Source: Acidobacteriota bacterium
Lineage (GTDB): Bacteria > Acidobacteriota > Blastocatellia > Pyrinomonadales > Pyrinomonadaceae
Length of the DNA: 36,388 nucleotides
NCBI GenBank assembly: GCA_003222945.1
Contig: QHXM01000069.1
Location: 1-36,388, forward strand
Direction: 5' to 3'
The notes beneath the pieces were generated by a model. That model was not told the DNA's origin. It was given only the letters and a program-made list of their open reading frames with translations, and searched no databases. A program made the position numbers and the translations under genes. The stretch's first letter is position 1. Each line of letters starts with the position of its first letter. Below are positions 31,230-36,388 of this stretch, in pieces.

Positions 31230-31421
31230 GGTGCTGGTCTTACATGCCGACTGTGTCCCGGCCTTCGAGGAACACTTGCACATCGCGGGTGCGCTGGGCG
31301 CGGCTTTGATGGACAGGATGCTCGCGCTCAAATGGGTCGCGCGAATCAAGGGAACGAGATGTGTGAGGTGACTTTGGAAGGCCAGAAGGCGCTACATCGC
31401 CTGCTCAAGTTGCGCATCTGA
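31230..31421 (+). pseudogene. ArsR-like winged-helix regulator C-terminal remnant
   Basis: One frame reads EEHLHIAGALGAALMDRMLALKWVARIKGTR. After a frame change at about 31358 another continues VTLEGQKALHRLLKLRI to a TGA at 31421. The pattern H-x-A-G-x-L-G...x-L-x-x-x-x-W-V...V-T-x-x-G is the C-terminal half of ArsR-type regulators that resemble cyanamide/heavy-metal sensors. There is no start or DNA-recognition helix. Assignment is by pattern only. Confidence 0.55.
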
Positions 31422-31502
31422 GCCGTCACAGCAAAGTACAGGCGCGCACGCTTGAGACTCCTGAGTGCCCCCCTCATTCCATCTATGGCGGCCCGATATT
31501 GG

Positions 31503-31546
31503 GTTACTTGACATTGTCAACTACATATTTGATATTATCAAGTAAC
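31503..31546 (+). promoter_or_regulatory. Promoter covered by two tandem 13-base operators
   Basis: TTGACATTGTCAA (31508-31520) and TTGATATTATCAA (31529-31541) are perfect palindromes of one family, TTGAYATTRTCAA, with centres 21 bases apart, two helical turns. The first contains the -35 TTGACA, the second the -10 GATATT at 17-base spacing. An outer inverted repeat GTTACTTGA/TCAAGTAAC also spans them. Predicted transcription begins at about 31543 and leads into the MarR-GNAT gene, which may autoregulate here. Confidence 0.75.
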
Positions 31547-31565
31547 GTCAAGGGAGGTGATGGCC

Positions 31566-32495
31566 GTGGTCGAACCCGACTTTGCCTGGCGCGTAGAGGC
31601 GGTGCGCCACTTCAACAGATTTTACACGCAGCACATAGGCGTGCTTCATGAAGGCTTATTGCGAAGCCCTTACTCGCTGACCGAGGTGCGCGTGCTCTAC
31701 GAGCTGGCGCACCGCGACGAATCCACCGCCGTCGAGATGTGCAGGGACTTGGGGCTTGACGCAGGTTACCTGAGTCGCATTCTACGTGACTTCGGTAGGA
31801 AGGGGCTTATTGAGAAGCGCCCCTCGAAGTCGGACGGGCGGCGGAGACTGTTGAGGCTGACGAAGAAGGGGCAGAAAGAGTTCGCCGCGATCAACGCGCG
31901 CCAGGACGAGGAGGTGGGCGCGATACTGAAGAGCCTGCCCGCAGAACACCATGCACGCCTCATTGAGTCCATGCGGACGATTCAGGGACTGCTCGGACAA
32001 CAGCCGGAACAGAGGGTGCCTTACATCTTGCGCACGCACCAGCCCGGCGACATGGGCTGGATCGTTCACCGCCACGGCGTTCTGTATTCGAAGGAGTACG
32101 GCTGGGACGAACATTTTGAGGCGCTGGTAGCAAGAATCGTCGCAGATTTTATCAAGAACTACGATCCGAAGCGCGAGCGCTGCTGGATAGCGGAGCGCGG
32201 AGGCGAGATAGTCGGCTCAGTATTCCTGGTCGAAAAATCTAAGATGGTGGGGCAGCTACGTTTGCTTCTGGTCGAACCCAAAGCGCGAGGACTCGGAATT
32301 GGCAAGCGGCTGGTCGAAGAGTGCATACGGTTTGCGCGCCAAGCAGGTTACCGTAAGATTATGCTGTGGACGAATAATGTGCTGAAAGCCGCACGTCACA
32401 TATACGAGCAGGCAGGCTTTCGTCTAGTAAAAGAAGAAGCGCACCACAGTTTTGGCCATGACCTTGTTGGACAGAACTGGGAGCTAACGTTTTAG
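31566..32495 (+). CDS. MarR-GNAT fusion: bifunctional HTH regulator/acetyltransferase
   Basis: About 309 residues. The N-terminal MarR domain (1-150) has RSPYSLTEVRVLYELAHRDESTAVEMCRDLGLDAGYLSRILRDFGRKGLIEKRPSKSDGRR as HTH and wing. The C-terminal GNAT domain (about 160-309) has CWIAERGGEIVGSVFLVEK, LRLLLVEPKARGLGIGKRLVEECIRFA (R/Q-x-x-G-x-G/A) and MLWTNNVLKAARHIYEQAGFRLV. The architecture is a known, widespread fusion of unknown acceptor. GTG 31566 is favoured: GGAGG is nine bases upstream, whereas ATG 31560 is only three bases after it. It is transcribed from the tandem-operator promoter. Confidence 0.9.
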   Translation: MVEPDFAWRVEAVRHFNRFYTQHIGVLHEGLLRSPYSLTEVRVLYELAHRDESTAVEMCRDLGLDAGYLSRILRDFGRKGLIEKRPSKSDGRRRLLRLTKKGQKEFAAINARQDEEVGAILKSLPAEHHARLIESMRTIQGLLGQQPEQRVPYILRTHQPGDMGWIVHRHGVLYSKEYGWDEHFEALVARIVADFIKNYDPKRERCWIAERGGEIVGSVFLVEKSKMVGQLRLLLVEPKARGLGIGKRLVEECIRFARQAGYRKIMLWTNNVLKAARHIYEQAGFRLVKEEAHHSFGHDLVGQNWELTF

Positions 32496-32683
32496 GCCGG
32501 ACGTAGTTTCTAGATGGATCGACCTCCTGATAGAAGAGTGTGACGACCAAGAGATCAAGCGCAAAGTGAGACTCCGCGCAGAAGGAGCGCGCTATATGCG
32601 AGGCGTGGCTTGGCAAAATCCTGGTAAATTATATTTCACTCTCATTCACGTTCTCTACTGCTTCTCTGACATTCTCGATCTAA

Positions 32684-33067
32684 TCACGCTTGAACCGATC
32701 CGAATTCACGTTGCCAGTTATCCACCACGGCCTGGATTGTCTGATTAAGGATGGCAGATGGATGCGAGAGACCTTCACTGCGATGCTTCCTCATAAAATT
32801 AATGATCTCTTCCCTGCGTCGCCTCGTGTGTGATTCGCCAAGAGATTCGGACGGCATTTGTTCAGCATGAATCCTCTCGGCAACTTCTATTCTCTCTCCG
32901 ATGAACGCTTCTATTCTGGAATGTATTTCGGCTATCACAGCCCCTTCGATATGATGCACAGGCGTATCGGCATTCCACCCGATGGCCGTGACTTGCGCGG
33001 GATCGGTGTAGAGGTCTTTGACAATGTCACATAATTCCTTGAAGTTCTGATCGGTAAATGTTTTCAC
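32684..33067 (-). CDS. Hypothetical helical protein
   Basis: 127 residues, GTG start with AAGGA eight bases upstream. No family recognised. Predicted mostly alpha-helical and soluble, with a His-rich middle (TPVHHIEGAVIAEIHSRIEAFIGERIEVAERIHAEQM) and a basic TRRRREEIINFMRKHR segment. It is the last of a run of small minus-strand genes. Confidence 0.55.
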   Translation of the reverse strand: MKTFTDQNFKELCDIVKDLYTDPAQVTAIGWNADTPVHHIEGAVIAEIHSRIEAFIGERIEVAERIHAEQMPSESLGESHTRRRREEIINFMRKHRSEGLSHPSAILNQTIQAVVDNWQREFGSVQA

Positions 33068-33181
33068 GCCCTGATTCCTTTACCTTTTAATTTGCTGAAC
33101 AACTTCAACTCAATACTAACGATAGCAATTCGCCGCTCATGTTCAGGGAGCGCACTAAGTTGTTGCAGGCAATACGTGCGG

Positions 33182-33622
33182 CTATGCAACGCGCATTGCA
33201 TGTGAGGCGACTATTCGCCAACACTTCTGCTGCTTGCCAAGGACATCGGTATAGCTATATTGACCGTTGATGTCTTGATCCTTGTATCGCCCTTTCATCG
33301 TTAAGCGACCAGCCATCACAGCCGTCTGTCCATAGACTCTGACTTTAACGTTGTCGGTATGGAGGGACTCGAAAGCTAGATCGCCTGATTTAATGTTTGC
33401 AATCTCCTGCGCCTTGTTAGCACACTGACCAAAAGGAAAGGTAAAGATGAAACCATCAATCCAGACCCGGTCGAACAGTTCTGTGTCTCCTTGCAAGTAG
33501 GCGGCGACCCGTCCACGATCCAGGTCTCTAAATTCCTGTTCAATATCGACGATGGCGGTCGCATCCGTCTGGTTGCCATAGTGCATACGAACCTGGTCGT
33601 CGGCGTTGATATTAGTTCTCAC
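33182..33622 (-). CDS. SnoaL-like/DUF4440 (NTF2-fold) protein
   Basis: Up to 146 residues: AIVDIEQEFRDLDRGRVAAYLQGDTELFDRVWIDGFIFTFPFGQ, then IKSGDLAFESLHTDNVKVRVYGQTAVMAGRLTMKGRYKDQ and SYTDVLGKQQKCWRIVASHA. This is the cone-shaped NTF2-like fold of DUF4440 proteins (I-x-x-L-E-x-x-W/F...D...F). Function varies widely and is unknown here. GTG 33622 is the longest start; ATG 33586 (residue 13) with AGG upstream fits the family better. It lies 21 bases after the stop of the upstream hypothetical gene. Confidence 0.75.
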   Translation of the reverse strand: MRTNINADDQVRMHYGNQTDATAIVDIEQEFRDLDRGRVAAYLQGDTELFDRVWIDGFIFTFPFGQCANKAQEIANIKSGDLAFESLHTDNVKVRVYGQTAVMAGRLTMKGRYKDQDINGQYSYTDVLGKQQKCWRIVASHAMRVA

Positions 33623-33643
33623 TAAACATCTCTTGCTTTCCTT

Positions 33644-34027
33644 TCAGCGCCCGACAGGAATCCGTTGATACTGCGTTTTTCCTTCCGAATCCTGCCATGA
33701 AATATCCAGCACATAAGGTCTCGCTTCACCCGCCGCCGCTTGAAGACGTTCTAACTGGTCCTGCTCAGGGCTTGCAGGTTTACCATCAATCCAGGTCTTA
33801 TGGGTAATGATCGCCTTCTCATTTGAGCGGATGGAGTTGAGAGCCTCGAAGCTGATGTGGACTCGTGAAGGCCCGCCCGAAGTTTCTTCATCTTTTAGAA
33901 AGACGGTTAGAACCTCGACCACCTTAAGCGTTTGGTCGCATTCGTTCGTCAACTCTAAACGAACCTTTGAGCCTTCATCTATGAACCTCGCGGTGAATGT
34001 CTCAACTGCCTTGCCGATGATAGTCAT
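33644..34027 (-). CDS. Hypothetical beta-rich protein
   Basis: About 127 residues from ATG 34027 (MTIIGKAVETFTARFIDEGS); the frame is open further upstream but without a ribosome site. Alternating strands (KVRLELTNECDQTLKVVEVLTVFLKD, RVHISFEAL, YVLDISWQDSEGKTQYQRIPVG) suggest an Ig-like or C2-like beta-sandwich. No signal peptide. No family recognised. It is probably co-transcribed with the DUF4440 gene. Confidence 0.55.
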   Translation of the reverse strand: MTIIGKAVETFTARFIDEGSKVRLELTNECDQTLKVVEVLTVFLKDEETSGGPSRVHISFEALNSIRSNEKAIITHKTWIDGKPASPEQDQLERLQAAAGEARPYVLDISWQDSEGKTQYQRIPVGR

Positions 34028-34242
34028 AATCTTTATTTTTCTGGACCGTTGACGAACTAAAAGAACCCGTTCATGCAATCTCGAAGCTCTAAAAAGAGGA
34101 ATGTCCATAATCCTTGAATGCGAACCAATCAACGTTGGCTCGTTGCATAACGTACATCTCACTCATTACACCTTCCTCGATGAATTGGCAATCAGACGCT
34201 TCCGTAACTTGAGGTCAATGCTTCACACATTGTGAGCGCCAT

Positions 34243-34479
34243 TCATGACGTGATATGGAACTCTTCCGTCTTATTGATCCGGCGAAAGATGCCCATAAAC
34301 GCGCACAGGCAAGTTATCACGGCAGCGCCGATGGCAAGCCACAAATGTATTGCTCCTCCCTGAGTTTCGAGCAGACCCTTTGAATCTCTGAACCCGGCGA
34401 ACCGGTAGAACTGCCAGGTCGCGATTGCAGCCATCAATAATCCGATAATCCATAACAAGATTGTTCTTTGGTTTTTCAT
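34243..34479 (-). CDS. Small two-helix membrane protein
   Basis: 78 residues from ATG 34479, chosen because GGAGGA sits four bases upstream; a TTG four codons earlier lies inside that ribosome site. Two helices (ILLWIIGLLMAAIATWQFY and IHLWLAIGAAVITCLCAFMGI) are joined by a short loop, with a charged tail. No family recognised. Confidence 0.65.
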   Translation of the reverse strand: MKNQRTILLWIIGLLMAAIATWQFYRFAGFRDSKGLLETQGGAIHLWLAIGAAVITCLCAFMGIFRRINKTEEFHITS

Positions 34480-34542
34480 GTTGTCCTCCAACTGTTTGTG
34501 TGAAATTAAAGCCTTGGCTTCAATGCCACAGCGTCTATCTAT

Positions 34543-34785
34543 TTATCCTTGACCGAATACACGCCCCCACCCTGTTCCTGAGCAATGAAGGCAGGGGCGA
34601 CCAGAGTTGCGCCTGCCGGAGCCGCTACATTGTCGGCACGGTGATGCAGGCTGGTCCACAGACACCAGCCCTTTCCCACCACAGACCAGACATGAAACAA
34701 CGTAGCCTGCGGAAACAGCCTGTGTCCCTGTCCCCGTACACCACGCACATGTTTTCGATGAATAACTAACGTGCAGCTTGCTCAT
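34543..34785 (-). CDS. Stand-alone DnaJ-type zinc domain protein (four CxxCxGxG)
   Basis: 80 residues with four C-x2-C-x-G-x-G repeats: CAWCTGTG, CLVCGGKG, CRQCSGSG and CLHCSGTG, enough for two zinc sites as in the cysteine-rich domain of DnaJ. There is no J-domain or peptide-binding domain. Such isolated domains may bind unfolded protein or act as redox or assembly factors, but no role can be assigned here. The ATG lies seven bases after the stop of a 31-codon peptide gene and has no strong ribosome site of its own, so translation is probably coupled to it. Confidence 0.8.
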   Translation of the reverse strand: MSKLHVSYSSKTCAWCTGTGTQAVSAGYVVSCLVCGGKGLVSVDQPASPCRQCSGSGRRNSGRPCLHCSGTGWGRVFGQG

Positions 34786-34791
34786 CTTTCA

Positions 34792-34887
34792 TCATCTTTC
34801 GAGCAGAAGGCTGTCGCTCTCGATGCTGAGTGGAATCTTAGCGGCGGAGTCGGCCTCTACTTTGGGCGTGTCATGGCAATTAGGCAT
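34792..34887 (-). CDS. 31-residue peptide gene upstream of the zinc protein
   Basis: ATG 34887 to TGA 34792 encodes MPNCHDTPKVEADSAAKIPL followed by eleven more residues ending LLLER. It is preceded by TGAGGAGCTAAGA, an excellent ribosome site seven bases from the ATG. The next gene begins seven bases beyond its stop. The peptide has one Cys and one His, is acidic and has no membrane segment. It may be a leader peptide that controls access to the zinc protein start, or a small protein in its own right. No homologue recognised. Confidence 0.6.
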   Translation of the reverse strand: MPNCHDTPKVEADSAAKIPLSIESDSLLLER

Positions 34888-34953
34888 TCTTAGCTCCTCA
34901 GTAGTTAAGCTATTGGCTTCAGGTAAACTGGAAGATTCCAGAGGAGCTGAGAA
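34888..34953 (-). promoter_or_regulatory. Ribosome-site-sequestering leader structure
   Basis: In the minus-strand message AGCTCCTC (34948-34941) is exactly complementary to the ribosome site GAGGAGCT (34899-34892). Past a 1x1 mismatch, TTCT pairs with AGAA, the last A being the first base of the ATG. Inside the loop CTGGAATCTTCCAG (34941-34928) can form its own hairpin, which uses the last base of the anti-site and would compete slightly. This predicts translational control of the 31-residue peptide and the coupled zinc protein. Confidence 0.55.
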
Positions 34954-35029
34954 GAGAGTTAGCTGGACTCGGTTCTCTATAACTTTACGCTAGACAAATG
35001 TATGTGTCAATTGTAGGATATGTTTCGTA

Positions 35030-35058
35030 AGTATTATATTTCATATGTGATAAATACT
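35030..35058. promoter_or_regulatory. Candidate operator palindrome upstream of the XRE gene
   Basis: AGTATT (35030-35035) and AATACT (35053-35058) flank a roughly symmetrical TTTCATATGTGATAAA centred on CATATG. The element is AT-rich, lies 41 bases before the GTG of a Cro/C1-type gene and could be both its promoter and autoregulatory site. Confidence 0.45.
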
Positions 35059-35098
35059 AAAGGAAGCTGATACTACACATTGGGGAGGGTAACGCATT

Positions 35099-35332
35099 GT
35101 GATTAAAATTCGAGTCGATGAGTTACTGAAGGAGTGCGGGCGATCTTTCTATTGGCTCGCTAAAGAGACGGGTATTAGCCACACAACGCTGTGGCGGTTG
35201 AAAAAGGGTAAGGCGCTCGGGATCAACTTCGACACTCTGGAGAGAATCTGCCGGGGGCTGAACTGTCAACCGGGCGACGTGGTAAGGCTGGCAAAAGAGA
35301 AAAAGAAGACAAGTAAGAGGCGAACGACCTGA
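35099..35332 (+). CDS. Cro/C1-type (XRE) helix-turn-helix protein
   Basis: 77 residues: IRVDELLKECGRSFYWLAKETGISHTTLWRLKKGKALGINFDTLERICRGLNCQPGDVVRL is a complete single HTH_26-type domain (L-A-x-x-T-G-I-S-x-x-T-L-x-x-L-x-x-G-K), with a short Lys-rich tail. The GTG is fixed by GGGGAGGG nine bases upstream. Such small regulators are typical of mobile elements and toxin-antitoxin or defence genes, but no partner gene is adjacent. Confidence 0.88.
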   Translation: MIKIRVDELLKECGRSFYWLAKETGISHTTLWRLKKGKALGINFDTLERICRGLNCQPGDVVRLAKEKKKTSKRRTT

Positions 35333-35575
35333 GAGCGCGAGAGACGCGCCATAGCTATCGCACTTGAAAAGAAGAGCCATGCAGAAATTAAGGGATCGCG
35401 GCGTGTACATGCTGCCGGACGAATAGAAGATTTGAGCGATACGGGACGAACGGACTCGTCTGGTAAATCTTGATTATTTTTGTCAGACCCCAGTTTTGAT
35501 CTAGAGATAAATCGTGGAGCGGTGGCTTGCTGTCTATAGTTTTTGGCAGACTCTCAATCAAGTGAAGGTGATTCT
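35333..35575. other. Intergenic gap between two small HTH genes
   Basis: 243 bases. No gene supported. An ATG at about 35380 opens only 15 codons. The AT-rich TGATTATTTTTGTCAGACC near 35470 could be promoter sequence for the following gene. Confidence 0.35.
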
Positions 35576-35776
35576 ATGAGAAAGAAATCGGAGATGCAGC
35601 CTGACGTATTAAATAGGACGCTGATTAGCCAAGCCAAAGCTGCGGAGATGTGTGGGATGACGCGCGATGCTATTCACGACCTCGTGCGGCGCAAGCGCTT
35701 CCGCTCGGTGGAGGTGGAAGGGCGCTCGCTCGTCTATCTTGAGGAAGTCGAAGCGTTCGCCAGTGCACACGAATGA
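35576..35776 (+). CDS. Excisionase-type (HTH_17) DNA-binding protein
   Basis: 66 residues from ATG 35576, with GAAGGTGA five bases upstream; the longer frame to 35543 lacks a ribosome site. LISQAKAAEMCGMTRDAIHDLVRRKRFRSVEVEGRSLVYLEEVEAFA is a MerR/excisionase-like winged helix (A-A-x-x-x-G-x-x-R-x-x-I...D-V-x-x-F). It could be an excisionase or a regulator; its neighbourhood with XRE and IS30 genes favours a mobile-element origin, though no integrase is visible. Confidence 0.8.
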   Translation: MRKKSEMQPDVLNRTLISQAKAAEMCGMTRDAIHDLVRRKRFRSVEVEGRSLVYLEEVEAFASAHE

Positions 35777-36131
35777 ACACGGCGCGTGAGGGGTCAACGG
35801 ATCAGGTTTTGTCAATGGGAGAAAACAAAATGCCTACTACAAGACTCTGGCTGGAAGAACCCTGCGCGAAGATAACGAACATCGTCATGGATCGCTACGC
35901 TTCGGCGGCGTCTGGAAAAGAGTTACGCGGATAAGCGCGCGAAGGCCGCATCAATGACCGGGAATCAGTTGTAAGAGACAAGCGTGGCGGCAACATTCCT
36001 GAATAACGTCCCACTATTGCGCGGTATTAGGCTGCGCGAATTCATAAACTAAGTGCAACACGCTTTCCTGACATGGAGGCGAGCTGTGATACTGACGAAG
36101 ATTCTCGACTACCAGGAAGAGGATATTCGCC
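35777..36131. other. Region between the HTH gene and the IS30 remnant
   Basis: 355 bases. A 34-codon open frame is present at 35830-35934 (listed separately). Otherwise no gene was recognised. The left inverted repeat of the IS30 element should lie within 36060-36131, but without the right end it cannot be delimited. Confidence 0.4.
35830..35934 (+). CDS. Possible 34-residue small protein
   Basis: ATG 35830 to TAA 35934 encodes MPTTRLWLEEPCAKITNIVM and then DRYASAASGKELRG. A GGGAGAAAAC stretch lies just upstream of the ATG. It resembles nothing known; the coding evidence is only the start context and length. It could be the start of a truncated element gene. Confidence 0.25.
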   Translation: MPTTRLWLEEPCAKITNIVMDRYASAASGKELRG

Positions 36132-36388
36132 ATGTCATATCATCAACTCACCTCCGCAGAGAGGTATATGCTTGCTGCTCTGAGAAAGCAAGGCTCAACC
36201 AGTCCGAGATGGCCCGAGCTTTAGGCCGCCACCGCTCGACCATCTGCCGAGAATTTCATCGCAACTGCTCTCGAGCAGATAGTCACTACCGCCCAAGCAA
36301 AGCTCAGGAGCGCACTAATGGCAGACGCTCTTCGCTCGCGCCGTCAACTTCGGTTCACACGCCAGGACCTAGCGCTCGTCCGAGCAAC
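36132..36388 (+). pseudogene. IS30 family transposase, 5' part, two compensating frameshifts, cut by window end
   Basis: The ATG at 36132 (AGGAAGAGG upstream) encodes MSYHQLTSAERYMLAALRKQ, the IS30 N-terminal HTH_38 start. At about 36193 homology moves to another frame, NQSEMARALGRHRSTICREFHRN then SHYRPSKAQERTNGRR, the helix-turn-helix and the Y-R/x-x-x-A-Q segment. At about 36328 it returns to the original frame as SRRQLRFTRQDLALVRA and runs to the window edge. A base loss and a later base gain would explain both changes. The DDE catalytic domain lies outside the window. Non-functional as read. Confidence 0.85.

Noticed and set aside
32496-32683. Open frame continuing after the MarR-GNAT gene (about 32566-32748)
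   Set aside because: No family pattern, and it overlaps the end of the hypothetical gene on the other strand.
34778-34993. 71-residue plus-strand open frame over the leader of the zinc protein
   Set aside because: It reads the complement of the 31-codon peptide gene and its leader; no ribosome site.

Overview
The window looks like chromosome of a Gram-negative bacterium, most plausibly an acidobacterium of the Blastocatellia type. That placement is an inference. It rests on a TonB-type protein with the residues SGGVINGKAVSLPKPAYP, a DUF1570-type gluzincin/TPR protein, many small truncated genes, and intergenic palindromes built of 7-base units. No marker gene that would fix the taxonomy was identified.

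Layout. (1) 0-9.4 kb is mostly housekeeping, all on the minus strand: a secreted gluzincin/TPR protein broken by a one-base frameshift, 6-phosphogluconate dehydrogenase, a small membrane protein, dnaX, the SRP RNA gene (ffs), tRNA-Ser(GGA) and a large molybdopterin oxidoreductase with an unusual C-terminal helical extension. Four inverted repeats lie between or inside these genes. Three of them are built from 7-base units with unrelated sequences. One supplies the last 11 codons of dnaX, another fills the dnaX leader, and a third has tRNA-Ser in its loop. (2) 9.8-14.8 kb is decayed accessory DNA. A solute-binding lipoprotein, a cation-efflux protein and a phytanoyl-CoA dioxygenase-like protein each appear to lack an internal block of about 60-80 residues. 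Two glyoxalase-fold fragments and a histidine kinase joined directly to one of them lie next door. An intact-looking methyltransferase and a TonB-like gene sit among them. (3) 15-21.1 kb holds ordinary accessory enzymes: a YcaQ/AlkZ-like protein, DUF1272, two GNATs, a PEP mutase/isocitrate lyase-like enzyme, and a MocR regulator divergent from an FMN-binding PNPOx-like protein. (4) 21.2-26 kb is a coherent minus-strand uronate-polysaccharide utilisation locus: MFS transporter, SDR, heparinase/alginate-lyase-like secreted lyase, and a KdgF-like cupin.

(5) 27-32.5 kb is the most interesting region. An ECF-type sigma factor carries a C-terminal ankyrin-repeat domain and is followed 27 bases later by a secreted ankyrin protein that is its apparent paralogue. 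Divergent from them is a MarR - FMN reductase - LysE set, and further on lies a MarR-GNAT fusion. The two regulatory gaps and one orphan position share a promoter/operator module built around TTGAC-n2/3-GTCAA followed by TATTTGATATT. At 29.35 kb the palindrome supplies -35 boxes in both directions. The module links the sigma/ankyrin pair to MarR control.

(6) 32.5-36.4 kb is more AT-rich and carries small proteins of unknown function. These include a stand-alone four-motif CxxCxGxG zinc protein preceded by an unlisted 31-codon peptide gene whose ribosome binding site is complementary to its own leader. Two small HTH proteins and the frameshifted start of an IS30-family transposase, cut by the window end, complete the region.
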